64,000 nt of DNA from Microvelia longipes (Eukaryota; Arthropoda; Insecta; Hemiptera; Veliidae): NCBI GenBank assembly GCA_018340805.1, contig JACMZG010001863.1, positions 29,768,885-29,832,884 on the forward strand, in the 5' to 3' direction. Both the position numbers and the translations under genes were made by a program. Shown piece by piece: positions 36,736-48,151 of this stretch. The notes under the pieces were generated by a model. That model did no database searches. It was given only the letters and a program-made list of their open reading frames with translations, and was not told the origin of the DNA. Each line of letters starts with the position of its first letter. Within the stretch, counting starts at the first letter, position 1.

Positions 36736-37319
36736 TGCGTATATATCTAGCGTGAAATTCTTATTACAGATATAATGCATCAAGTGCATTGTATAAGTTA
36801 TTATAGTTATGTTAACCGCGATGCAACATATACGATGTAAATTTGCTTAATTCATGTCAATTCCCATGTTACGACAAATATTAATAAAATAATATTCGAT
36901 ACGAAACAAGAAAACAGCGGGCCTACCTTACCAACGCAGTGTAGCCGCTGCGAGCAGAAGCCTATAACGATTTAATAAAAGTGTAAGAGATAAAGACAAA
37001 ATTTGGATAGACTTTAAGGAAATGATTGACTATGTATGTCTAGAAATAATTTGTTACAGTATTGCACATGAATAAAATATGTATGCACTCATACATATTC
37101 GCTAATATAAGTGCATTCATTATACCAGTGCCCGAGTTTTTCAAAAGATTTAAAATTATGTGCATTCGTTTTAATAATTTTCATTTTTGATACATGATCT
37201 AAATCATTTAAATTCCTCTTTAGATTTTATACTTAATTCAAATTACTTTTATATTAGCCAGTATGTAGAATATCTTAGATTTTGTTTAGCGAATTTTCAT
37301 TAGAAAATATTTTTAATTA
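36736..37319. other. Non-coding stretch, nothing recognised
   Basis: A short GC-richer block at 36915-36965 (AGCGGGCCTACC...) is unassigned. Confidence 0.4.
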
Positions 37320-37740
37320 TTTACTTTACCTCATTTATACCGTAGGTATATATAAGAAAAGTATTGTGTTTGCAAACAATTTAAAACCAGAATGACACCT
37401 AAATTATTCGTTTCAGGTGTTTTTAAGGCCTCCTTAGGCCTTTTTATAGGCGCAGTTGTGCTATCCAGAAAATATTTTTTTTATTATTTTTATTTTTTTG
37501 CTTCATAAAATTTAAGCAACATCAAACGTGGTCAATGCCTGGATGAGTGACCGCCAGGTCTGAATCAGATGTATTTACTATCTGAGGACGAGTAAAGGGA
37601 GTCCGAAGAGGTGTTGCTGTTAAACTTTGATGACTTGTAAACTCTGTGGACGAGCAATGCGAGTCCGAAGTCGGGAGAATAAGCGAAGCGAATCCGATAC
37701 AATGAGTAGAAGTTCCGAGGTAGTCCGTTCCCGATTTTTT
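37320..37740 (+). repeat. 5S-like repeat family, internally deleted, first of a tandem pair
   Basis: It has the full terminal hairpin, a deletion of the middle (about 37470), the 5S-like segment (37507-37560), three hairpins and the oligo-T end. The next copy starts immediately after the T-run at 37740. Confidence 0.93.
37507..37560 (+). promoter_or_regulatory. 5S rRNA-type internal Pol III promoter
   Basis: ATTTAAGCAACATCAAACGT then GCCTGGATGAGTGACCGCC fits box A and box C. The T-run at 37735-37740 would serve as the Pol III terminator of a transcript of roughly 250-280 bases. Confidence 0.65.
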
Positions 37741-38472
37741 GTATTTCCTCATTTATATTTGAAAAGTATTGTGTTGCAAAAATCTGAAACCGGAATGTCA
37801 CCTGAATTATCCGTTTCAGGTGTTTTTAAGCCCTCTTAAATGGTTTTTACCAAGTTTTCAGTCTGTATGTGAGTGTGTGTCTGTTAAGATCTTAGCTCCT
37901 AGAGTTTTATGCAAGAGATATAAAACATTGTACAAAAAATCAGACTATACGTGTAGATGTGCTATCCCGTAAATGTTGTTTATGACGTCATTAGCAGCAC
38001 TAATGACTCAGCAAAATCTTTATTAAACGCAGGAAAAATTGTTTCGATCAAATCAAATTTGGCACGCATGTAGCTACGTATAAGAGGTGCCAAGTTTCAT
38101 CTCATTTTCAGCATTAGTTCAATGTTTGACTTTTTTAAAAAAAATTGTAAACATCTATTTGAGTTGTACTCTTGTACCGAATTGTAATTCGGTACAAGAG
38201 AGTACCTTTGCGTAATAAATAAGAACAAAAAGTTTCGTTTTAGTACGACTAGTATACCTATGAGTTTTGTTGGATCATAAAAGTTATGTTTTATGGTTAA
38301 GACCACTGGGAATGAAACGAAAGTATTTAATATCTGAAGACGACCGAAGCGAGTCCGAAGACGTGTTGCAATATGCATTTAACTTGTATATTCTGAGGAC
38401 GAGTGAAGCGAATACGAGGTACGGAGCCGATGTGATTAAGAAAAGTTCTGAGGGACTCAGTACCCGATTTTT
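37741..38472 (+). repeat. 5S-like repeat family, second of a tandem pair
   Basis: GTATTTCCTCATTTATA follows the T-run directly. It keeps the AP-1 and CRE words (TATGACGTCATTAG at 37981, TAATGACTCAGC at about 38002). The 5S-like segment has lost box A and IE (a deletion leaves GACCACTGGGAATGAAACG at about 38301). Two hairpins and the oligo-T end are present. A new inverted duplication lies at 38166-38205. Confidence 0.92.
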
Positions 38473-38476
38473 GAAA

Positions 38477-39384
38477 TGATATATTTCTTAAAACATGTAA
38501 TTTATGTATGAATTGGTTTTCAGTGGGCAAAACCAGAAAGTTCTATTCATTAATATTCTTTAAAGCTTATTAAAATTAATAATAAATAATATGAATATAA
38601 ACAATATCTATATTAGATAATATAGATATAAACAATATCTACATTTGTCCTAAAATGGGTATTAATCTAATTGCTAGTTTTGGAAACAATTTTTGTCTCT
38701 GATACAAAAAAAAAACTTTCAATTCAATGATTCGTTCTTTAGGACGTTGTGTTTCTTCTCCTAAATCTAGCACATCTTTCCTTATTGAAACTTTTATGTC
38801 AATTTTTACCCAGATCTTAAGGAGTTTGGACTTCCCTCCAAATATGTAATGTACTAGTCAAATTTATGAATGTTTTTAATTAAATGATAATTTGATGCTA
38901 AAGTACGTAAAGATTCGTCCTAATTCACCTCCCAGTCTAGGTTTTTGCTCCAAGCACTTTTTTTTAATTTTATTTATGTTTAAACGTGTAGAAGAACCAC
39001 ATTACACCTTAGAGTATTAGTACCTATAGTAATAGTTGTACAGATAATAGTAAGATGCATTCGGGTTTAAGCGTAAAAAAAAATAGTAAGATGATAATAT
39101 CTTTAAGCATGCGAGTAGCCAAGACGAGGTGATTGCGATAGAATAGGCTACATACCTCGACTTACTAATCTTACAGTCCTAAAAATACTATATAGTCATT
39201 TTAGGATTGTTTAAGACCAACTAACAAGATAAGGAAGGCACTACCTTCTTTTTACACTATTTATATTTTATTTTCCTTGTGTTACAGCCCAAAACATCGT
39301 TCTTTGTCCTATTCATCCTAGGTTTTAAGCTATAAAACTGTTGAGCATGTATACATATTAACTTTTACCTTAATGTTCTGTCAG
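38477..39384 (+). other. Sequence upstream of the FNDC3 exon, probably intron
   Basis: No repeat or gene is recognised. The stretch ends in a polypyrimidine-containing acceptor (TTTTACCTTAATGTTCTGTCAG is split here as TTTTACCTTAATG and TTCTGTCAG). A short near-palindromic TATC-rich segment lies at about 38590-38640. Confidence 0.4.
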
Positions 39385-39639
39385 GTATGGTGAAGGTGAA
39401 GGAGGAGGTAAGGGGAGAGCCAGAAGAAGGAACTAAGACTGGACATCACGTACACTACCACTGGTCTTATCCAACGCAACACAATACTGGACAGCAGCCG
39501 CCTCCAACACCCGCCCCTATACATTTTGGATTAGGATTCGAACCTCAGACATCGCCCCATCAGCATGTTGTTTACTTCCATGTTAACCCAGGAGTCAGCT
39601 TTAGTTTCCAGATGGCTGACACCATACAAGTTATTAAAG
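39385..39639 (+). CDS. mtgo: Internal or first coding exon of an FNDC3 / miles-to-go homologue (partial)
   Basis: The sequence shows a pyrimidine-rich tract ending in TTCTGTCAG at 39384, an open frame from the ATG at 39387, and a consensus donor (AAAG|GTATGC) at 39640 that leaves a phase-1 end. The 84 codons inside are unlike their surroundings: a charged start (MVKVKEEVRGEPEEG), a His/Tyr patch (HVHYHW), a Pro-rich linker, then VVYFHVNPGVSFSFQ and TIQVIKG. The last part matches the motif near the N-terminus of FNDC3A/FNDC3B and fly Mtgo (VNPG, then an IQG/VxG motif followed by P). From the family: these are membrane-anchored fibronectin type III proteins, with many FN3 domains after this region and a C-terminal anchor. 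None of those later exons was found, so they lie outside the window or were missed. The open frame runs through the donor to a stop at 39695, which I read as intron. The ATG lies two bases inside the exon, so the protein may begin in an upstream exon. The symbol rests on one motif. Confidence 0.68.
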
Positions 39640-39985
39640 GTATGCCTTACTGTTTGATTTTGATCTTATTCTATAAGCAGTTATTCTCGCATTGATTTAC
39701 CGCACTTAGTATTGTGTTTTAGTTGGTCAACTTAGTAGGTCAACCTCTGTAGTAGAGGAGAAATAATAGGCATAGGCTTTATATCCCTATAAAGCAGTAT
39801 TTTACAATACTGCTGCTAGATTAGTACTACAGCAGCGGCTACTACTACTACAGTGGCGAGCAGCTGAAAGTTATAAGTTCAAGTGATAGGAGGGAGTAAC
39901 TTATTATTACTAAAGGTCCATGCAAACATTTTTTTTAATAAAAATCTTTTTAATCAGTTGCACAACATGAATAGTTGGCACAATA
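39640..39985 (+). other. Start of the putative FNDC3 intron
   Basis: It begins GTATGC. AGCAGTATT-TTAC-AATACTGCT (about 39793-39814) is a perfect hairpin, followed by a CTACTACTACTACAG trinucleotide patch. Confidence 0.5.
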
Positions 39986-40165
39986 AATTGTGCGAGAGAC
40001 ACCTAGGAAATTTAACAAGCAAAATGCAATGATAAATGTGGGGACTGTTCCATTATTCGTCATTCTTCATCATTGATGGCTCGACATAATGTCGTATCCC
40101 ACTCTGTTTCGTTACGCTTAAATCATCTGGGCACCAAAAGAGCTTGAACTCTTTTGCATTAGATC
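39986..40165. mobile_element. Half copy of the 379-bp palindromic MITE
   Basis: AATTGTGCGAGAGACACCTA through GGACTGTTCCATTATTCG and ATTGATGGCTCGACATAATG match the left half of 29222-29600. The right half is missing. Confidence 0.85.
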
Positions 40166-41034
40166 AGTCAATCATATATCTTTTTATCTTTTAATAAATA
40201 TATAATTTATATTAATCGATCCCCTTTCTCTATCATTTGCAGGACTTGCTAATAATACAGAATTCACATAATTTAATGTTAATATAATAACTGATTGAGC
40301 ACCCACAATCAACATATTTAATATTATTGTTTTGATATTTTAATTTGCAAATACGAATTTCTAACGAATTTACTGCTCAGGATATAAGTCGGACATTGTG
40401 CTCTTGCTCTGTTAGACCCCCTTTTTACATATAATTCTCTATTTGAATCACCTCAACCGTCCAAAACACGGGTATCTCAGCTAGTAATAAAATAAATAAC
40501 ATTTAAAAAAAAAAAATAATTTAACAATTATTCTAGAAATAGGTTTCATAATTGTATTCTTGATAAATGTTTACTGTACAGTTGTAGAATATTTGTTCTG
40601 TACAACAGAGAATAGAGTCAAACAGAACTCCCTTCATATACTCAAAAAATATTTTTGTATTTTTAAGTCATAAAATTGTCGTATGTGTTATTTTGCGTCA
40701 CGGGTTGATAAACCTAATGACGATATTCGTTTGTCAGTAACAATGTATCTACTTCCTCTCTACTCTTTGCAAATATTTTCAAGATTCAAATCATTTATGA
40801 TATTTTAGGTTTTTTAATTTCATCTTTCTATACACAGGAAAATGATCATTAAACTAATATAACTAATGTCTACGCAGTATTATTTATACAATCATTGCAA
40901 AAAAAAAATACCCTTCGTTTGTTACTATAATATTTTTTATTTCAAAATTTATAAAATTGCTCTTTAATGCAAGTATTTACATTAAATTTTTACTATATTT
41001 ACATTATTTTTAATATATTTACATTTATTTTTTT
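40166..41034. other. A+T-rich intronic stretch, nothing recognised
   Basis: No exon-like or repeat signal is seen. Confidence 0.4.
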
Positions 41035-41228
41035 ACTTTTCCTTACTTTATAAGGAAAAGCATTGTGTTTACCCTGAAATTTAAAACCGAGGTTCTCAAA
41101 AATGATTGGTTTCCGACATTTTCATGATGTTTTGGTTTATGTGTGTGTTTCTGTGTCTTGCATAACTCCCGCTGTGTTTATGCTAGATAATTTAATTAAA
41201 TAAGACACTAGACTAGAACAATTATTTA

Positions 41229-41261
<33 letters not shown>

Positions 41262-41295
41262 TATATATATTATATTATATATATATATATATATA

Positions 41296-41350
<55 letters not shown>
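41035..41350 (+). repeat. 5S-like 5' fragment followed by (AT)n microsatellite
   Basis: ACTTTTCCTTACTTTATAAG starts a truncated copy that ends near 41190. An interrupted AT tract fills 41229-41350. Confidence 0.85.
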
Positions 41351-41352
<2 letters not shown>

Positions 41353-41799
41353 TCAGATAAACATTTTGAAAAGGAAATATATTTGGATAGCAGTTTATCC
41401 TAGTTGAGTAAAGAGTAGAGTAAAAATAACTTTGTAGGAGAGCCTGGAGAAAGGTGTTAAGACGAGCTGTATTTTCCATGAGATAAGTCTAGTGAGATTT
41501 GTCTGTTAGTTTTGTATTCTCTAGCTTTCTTTCCCTCTCAACTTTTGTAATTTCCAACTTGTGCTTCACAACATGGGCTGTGGTCAAGAAATATAGTGAA
41601 ACTTTTATTCTTTTTTATATTTTCTCAAATTTTCCAAAGAATAAGCGTGTTCTTGGAAAGAATAAGTAAGTATGAGAAAACTATTTCATCTTTAATAATA
41701 TTTAGTTTAAAATAAATCGATTTCATCAATATGCAGTGTTATTTGATTAGGAAAACACCCCTTCTTATTCTTATACTTATTGGAAGAGAAGAATTGAAA
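41351..41799. other. Non-coding stretch, nothing recognised
   Basis: No repeats or exon candidates. Confidence 0.4.
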
Positions 41800-43105
41800 C
41801 TAGACCTTAAGGTTGAATTTTACGCTAAGTTTCAACTCTCTAGCATAAACACAGTTATGCGAGACACAGACAGACCGCATGATGAAAACCCCTCTTAACG
41901 GAACAAAATCGTCTGAAACTGATAGTTGCGGAAAAACATAATTTTATACTTATCTTGTATACGATATTATACGGTTGTAGGTGAGGAGATAAGTAAAAAC
42001 AAAAAAAACAAATCGGTTACGGGGTACCTCGGAACTTTTCCTCATCACGTCGGATTCGCTACGCTTATCCTGCCTTCTTCGGACTCGCTTCACTCGTCCT
42101 CAGATAGTAAATGCATCCGTTTCATTCTTACAGCACCCATACAGCACTAACCACGCTCAATGCTACTTAAGTTTTATGATCCAACAAAAATCATAAATAT
42201 ACTAGTCTTAATGAAACGAAACTTAGTGTACTTGTTTACTAAAAACAAAGGTTTACACTTGTACCAAATTTAAACTCAATTGGATCATTTTATGATTTTT
42301 TACATTTTTTTTAAACGTACACAAGACATTTGATAGAAAACATTCGATTGAACTAATGAGATGAATCTCAGCACATATATTGCATGTCTACATGCGTGCT
42401 AAATTTCGATCGAATCGCATAACGTTTCCTTGTCTGATCAAAATTTTACGTCATTATAGCAGGTGAAAATTATATTTTGAATAGCAGTAGACTGATTTTT
42501 GTACAAAGTTTTAACTCTCTGGCATAAATACTATAGGAGCTACGACTCACAGACAGAAAACTTTCAAGTTTCGTTTTAAAACCAAACTTTGTACACTCAT
42601 TAATTACGTCAAGGTATATATGTACCGAATTTCAAATCAATTAGATCACTGTCCGATGTTTTACAAATTTTTAAAAAACGTACCAAGTCATTCTATAAAA
42701 ATTGAACTAATGCTGCTAATGAGATAAAACTTAGCACATATATTAGTCTCATAAATGGCTACATGCGTGCCACATTCCAATCGAATCGCGTAAATTTTCT
42801 CGGTTTTATGATTTTTCAAAATTTCATTATTGCGTCATTATTGAGTCATTATTGCGGGTTAATGACGTTATAAAAAAATAATTTCCGAACAGCACAACTA
42901 CAGCGGTAGACTAATTACTGTACCAAGTTTCAACTCTCTAGCAAATACACTGGAAGGAACGATGTTAACACGCACATACGAGTACAGACAGACAACTTTG
43001 CGTAAACCACTCAGGAGGCCTTAAAACACTTGAAACGGATAATTCCGGTTTCGTATTTTTCGTGAACATGATACTTTTCCTATATACCTACGGTATAAAT
43101 AAAAT
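41800..43105 (-). repeat. 5S-like repeat family: 5' fragment plus two fused copies
   Basis: A 5' fragment (41800-41940) precedes a copy whose 3' end starts at 42008 (AAATCGGTTACGGGGTACCT). That copy has hairpins GGATAAGCGTAGCGAATCC and GGACGAGTGAAGCGAGTCC (minus-strand reading, about 42049-42101) and a 5S-like segment (about 42127-42175). It is cut near 42570 and joined to the 5' two thirds of another copy (42570-43105), so the middle region is present twice. Confidence 0.9.
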
Positions 43106-43274
43106 AAAACCCCTAAAGGTAGATTACGAACGAAGATGTTGAAAAATGCACCAAAGTGTATTTACAGTAAGTTGTGTTCTAAGCCTAATATTATGGCCTT
43201 CTTCTTAAATTTTTCAAATAGGGATTTTTTATGGACTCACAAATCGTAACTCATCATAAAATGATACTACATGT

Positions 43275-43751
43275 AGGAAGAGCATAACTGATTACACCAA
43301 AGCTGGTTCACTGGTGGTCTTATGTAATTCTGCCATAGTGACAATATACAATTTTCTTTTAACAAAGTTGGCAATACTTCCCGTCACTGGAACATTATGT
43401 TCTATAATTAATTGATGCTCGATTATTCATGTATTACTTATATAAACATTTTTAATTTTTATTTTAAAGTTTTTTTTAATGAAAAATATGTTAAAAGTAG
43501 TCCTTGTTAAGTAAATGTAGATTTTTGTGTTACGCTACACTTTTGTTCTCTAAGACCTATTTTTTAAATACTTTACTGGTTTTTTATGTTATTATATTTC
43601 TTTCTTATGATCTACTTTTATTAGAAAATATTTGACACATTTATAATTTTTTTGTTGTTATGGTGGTACCCCAATTTAAGACCACTAGTAAACCGGCTTT
43701 CATGTTATCAGTGGAATTCCATTGTGTTTACGGTCCTACACTCCTTCTATA
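43275..43751. mobile_element. 477-bp MITE, uninterrupted copy
   Basis: The ends TAGGAAGAGCATAACTGATT and, in complement, ATAGAAGGAGTGTAGG carry inverted inner arms GGTTCACTGGTGGTCTTA and AAGACCACTAGTAAACCGGC. Its relative at 57079-58462 is split by a 5S-like insertion, so this one gives the empty-site sequence. Confidence 0.82.
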
Positions 43752-45194
43752 TTAGCATTATTCTCATTAACTCATAAACATTTTTTGACATGAAATAAAG
43801 AAAGGTAAATTGCTCTTGATTAATAAACATTTAACAGCATACATGAGGAATTTTTCAATATTTTAAATATTATATTACAAACTAATCTGGCATTATAAAT
43901 TAATGAAAGTTAACTACTCGTGAGAAGATTTAATACGGTGAATTATGCAATTGAAATGCATAATTAAATAAGTCGGCATAAAATCAGTAATGAAAGGACT
44001 TGAAAGCAAGTAAAATTGAAAGTTGATTTGTGTATGAAGTTTAGATTAGACAGAAGATGGATCATGCGATGTTAAGCAATATTTTGTAGTATCTGTTTTA
44101 ATTTTTTTAATACAAAAAACACGGAGATTTGTCTTTTGTAGGATGACCTGAATTCATCTAAATAAACTTCTTCTATCTCAAGGGAAACAGAAAATAAGAA
44201 CGAAGGATGATTCTACGACCTCACGAACTTCTACCTTCTCTTAGACCAGGACGAATCTGTCTGAGATATTGGTACAACATTCCCCTTCATAGAAGAGATA
44301 AAAAGAGATTGTAATATTGTAGAAATACTCCTTTTATAAGAAGACTGACAGAACACGCCGACCAACAAGTTTTTTATCTTTTTTACTTACAATCCCTCTC
44401 TTTTCTTATTGGTTCACCTACACCAGACTTTTTAACAGTTTTATATCTAAACTTCTATTTTAACCTCTTTCAGTCATAAGATGAAGTAATACTCAAACTG
44501 ATTGGTAAATAACTTTTCAAAAAAAACCCTACTCAAAAAGAATCGAAACTAGAGTTGCTTAATCAATAATTTTTGTGTAATTTCGACCTTTTCTACTTTG
44601 TTTTTTTAATTTAAATATAAAATTACTACGATCAACTAGTGGTATGTAAACTACAATTTGGATCCTTGTTTTATTTGTCTGATAAAACATGAAGCAACTT
44701 AAAAAGTTTATTTTCATAAACTTCTTTAGTTAGACAACTTTAACAAGCCGTTTACTAGACTGCCCCATAAAATATATATATAAAAAATGTCCCTCTTAAA
44801 GGTCATAAAAATTTATTGAAATTTAATTAAAATATTCAAATTAGTTTTTATTTTAGTTTTTCTCAGAAAGAGGTATCAAAAAGAGACAGGCGGGGATTCA
44901 AAAAGTAGACGACTCTCCCCTCAAATATTGACTAAATGGTGACAAAATTTTTCAAAAATAAAAGGTGGCACTAGCTGATTTGTTTTTGCCAAAATGCCAC
45001 CATTTGTAACTTACAGAGGGCTGTCTATCTCTTGGTTCACGAGGCGTCGGTCCGCGCGTAGCCATGCCTTCCTCTGGCCGCTTAGTGACTGCATGGTTGT
45101 TGTCCTTTAGCAGTATTTCGTAGTAGTAGTTTAATTATCTGCGAATTTCTAAACGTTTTTTGACATTTAGTCAAAAAACGTGATTCGATTACAT
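43752..45194. other. Non-coding stretch, nothing recognised
   Basis: A GC-richer block at 45000-45100 (GAGGCGTCGGTCCGCGCGTA) is unassigned and could be an old retroelement piece or a small exon. No frame supports either reading. Confidence 0.35.
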
Positions 45195-45440
45195 CAAAGT
45201 AAATGTGCCAAACTAATTAAAAAAATCGGAACTAATGCTGATAATTAAATTTAACTTCGTATACGTATTTAGCATAAATAGCAATGTATGTGTTTTAATT
45301 TCAGCGAGTTCATATAACTTTTCAATATTTTATGAATCATTATTGTGGGTTATTGACGTCTTACACATATTTCATAGACAGCATGCTTCGGGACATTTAT
45401 AGGGTTGATCCCAAGTTTCATTCAGATCCAAAAAATCGAA
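45195..45440 (-). repeat. 5S-like repeat family, middle fragment
   Basis: GGAACTAATGCTGATAATTA, ATTATTGTGGGTTATTGACG and CCAAGTTTCATTCAGATCC match the middle of the family on the minus strand. Confidence 0.65.
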
Positions 45441-45482
45441 AGTCTAGATACAAAAATTGTACATACGTATATACATACATAC

Positions 45483-45483
<1 letters not shown>

Positions 45484-45565
<82 letters not shown>

Positions 45566-45570
45566 TAATA
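45484..45570. repeat. (AT)n microsatellite
   Basis: About 40 AT dinucleotides. Frames of (IY)n on either strand come only from this. Confidence 0.98.
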
Positions 45571-45589
45571 TTCTACACCTCCTCAGCTC

Positions 45590-46075
45590 GGGTACTTGGT
45601 CCAATAAATGAAAACCAGTTTTATTAAGCCAAGGGTACGAAAACTTAAATACATCTTCATCATCAGGGAAATCTATAACAAAAAGTCCAAAACAAAAATA
45701 TAAGAGAACTATGAAAACAAGTAAAATAAATGGAAAACTGAAAAATCATTAATCAACTGATAAAAGAACTTACATAAAAACTAAAGGAAAAATGAGACAC
45801 TACAATCTCATATTAAAGTGAAAATAACAAACAAAAAGAGCAAAGCATAAAATCTAAAAATGTAAACAAAGAATGAAAATATAAGATAAAAACAGACTAT
45901 AGCGCGGAAGGGTGAGGAGAGAAGGAACTAATGATATAAAAACTAAAGATGGATGACGATGAATAAGAAACTGAAGATGGATGAGGAGAAGTGTAGAAAG
46001 TATGGTGGTCTCAGAGTTGGTCCTAAAAGATGTTTATAGGATTCAACCCTAAGGAGGTGTTTTTGGAATCAATCA
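45590..46075 (-). repeat. Unnamed dispersed repeat
   Basis: TCTTCATCATCAGGGAAATC near 45655 and, at 46018-46070, the complement of the 24063-24116 fragment bracket an A-rich, GATGA-rich stretch. It may be the 3' end of a retroelement, but no reverse transcriptase motif is seen. Confidence 0.5.
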
Positions 46076-46560
46076 CCTGGCTCACTTCAGGTATTAGAAT
46101 AACCTTATAATCGTCATTTTCCGATGAACATTCGATTAAACTGTCTCATTTGGCCTAAATGAGACAATATCACTTATTATTTTTTCCTGTTCTATTTTAG
46201 TATGATGGATAGCGAATAATTAAAGGCATAATAGCTCAACCAAACAATTGGTAACGATTATATAAAAACCGAACGAAATAATAAATGCAACTTAATAATT
46301 AATATTACTTCATTAATTTGTGTTTGTAAGAAATTAGTCTACAGTGCTAATATTAAAAGAGATCGATGTGATTTCTCATAGTTTGGTTTGAATATAGTGC
46401 AGTGCGGTAGGTCTATCGGAGGTCGAACGTCCTCTTTCTTTTATTTGTTCCTGATTACAATTAAATAACAGGAAGCCATTCAATCTACGTTTTTCAATTA
46501 AGAAATTTGTTGTCCAGTTTGTATCTATTCATTCAAAAAAAAAAAAAAGAAATGGTTTTT
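46076..46560. other. Non-coding stretch with one perfect hairpin
   Basis: TGTCTCATTT-GGCCT-AAATGAGACA lies at 46142-46166. Nothing else is recognised. Confidence 0.5.
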
Positions 46561-47335
46561 ACTTTTCTCAATTTATACCGTCGGTTCATGGGAAAAGTAT
46601 TGTGTTTACACTAAAAATCCCGAAATCGGGATTTTATCTGAATTATTTGTTTCAGGACCACATGAGTAGTTTTTACAAAGTTGTCTCTCTTTATGTGTGT
46701 AAAGACACACACAGAAGATTCGTACGAAGCTACGAAGATTTGTTGCTCGTTTTTATGCTTGGTACAAAGTTGATACTTAGTACAAAAATCAATCTTTAAG
46801 TCCTTTGTTATCCTGATAGTAATATTTTGTAACGTTATTAACCTGCAATAATGACACAGCAAATATCAAAATTTTATAAAACGCCAAATAATGTTTCGAT
46901 CGATTTGAGACTTAACATGCATGTAGTCATATAAAAGGCCAATATATGTGCCAAGATCCATCTCATTATTAGCATTACTCATTTCTTTATCGAATGACTT
47001 TTATACGTATTTAAAAAATTGTTAAAATTCGAAACATTATCTAATTGAGTTGAAATTTGGTACAAGTGTATCCCTCCACGTATTAAATAGGTATACAAAG
47101 TTTCGTTTATACGGCATTTAAGGGTCGTTAAAGTTAAGCTGCATCGAGCGAGGTCTGTCCCTATATGGGTGGCCGTTGGGAATAAAAGGGATGTATTTAC
47201 TTTGACGTGTTGTAAAATAAGTTTCGTGATTTTTATATTCTAAGAACAAGCGAAGCGAGTCGGTAGTCGTGACGATGAGCGTAGCAATGCCGAAGTGTTT
47301 AAGAAAAGTTCCGAGGTACCCTGTACCCGATTTTT
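46561..47335 (+). repeat. 5S-like repeat family, near full length
   Basis: The terminal hairpin (ATTTATACCGTCGGTTCATG) follows a T-run. The 5S-like segment lies at 47130-47182 (AAAGTTAAGCTGCATCGAGC, TATGGGTGGCCGTTGGGAAT). The first hairpin is deleted, the second intact (AAGCGAAGCG), and the third decayed. The 3' end is GGTACCCTGTACCCGATTTTT. Confidence 0.9.
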
Positions 47336-48151
47336 ATTATTTATTGGATTATAAGAAACTTATTAGCATCCATGTTGTCCTTTGCGAAATGTAAATCATT
47401 ATTTAATCCCAATTATTTCAATAAAAATTTGGGTTAATAATAATAACTCTTTACTTACCAATTAAAATTACCCGATATGTTGTAGCAAACGCCCCACACT
47501 AATTAAAAAAATTTTAAATTGTCACTCGGTCCAACATTTATGCTACTGTACTCTCAGGTTAAAATCTGACCCAGCCAAGTGAGATCTTTAAATTTTTGCT
47601 CATGTTACAAAGCCGCTACAAATAAACTGTTGACAATACGACTCAACAAACCATTCTACAAAGTGATAACAGAAATATATTTACTATGTAAAATATTCTA
47701 CCAATTGCTGCTATTAGATTATAGCAGTAATTGGTAGAATATTTTCATAGTAAATATATTTCTACATTTGCGTTGGATTTTAATTGACACTCTTTAAGAA
47801 TTCTCGTTTCAGACGTTTGTGTGACATAGTTCTTTACTCAGTTGGAATATTTATACTTACTCTTTGATCCCCTATATGATATGTAAGTGACACAAAAGAT
47901 GTATTACCCCAAGATCAATTATGAGTTCTAATTTAACTATGTTGTTCGTGGTCAATTTGAGATCGGCCATGTTAAGTGTTTGTGTTAAAAACAACTCATA
48001 AAGCTCTTGTGACAGGTACATAATAAACAAATGCAAGAATCATATTAAGTGTCATTTTAATCTTTTTAGACATGGTTTAGTTGATTCAAGATTAAATTTC
48101 AGCGTAGATAAGCTACACTTTACTTGCGTATTTTATTCGCGTTTATTTTAG
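47336..48151. other. Upstream sequence of the orphan gene, with a 93-bp palindrome
   Basis: Inverted arms of about 43 bases at 47671-47763 (GAAATATATTTACTATG, TACCAATT, GCTGCTAT and complements) surround a 6-base loop. TTTATTTTAG at 48142-48151 and TAATCTTTTTAG at about 48059-48070 are acceptor-like. Confidence 0.8.

Noticed and set aside
37522..38530. Several overlapping frames with TRFRLRSS/DSLYSSSDSKYI words
   Set aside because: They are translations of the hairpin region of the 5S-like family (the same words recur at 28184, 41926 and 50961).
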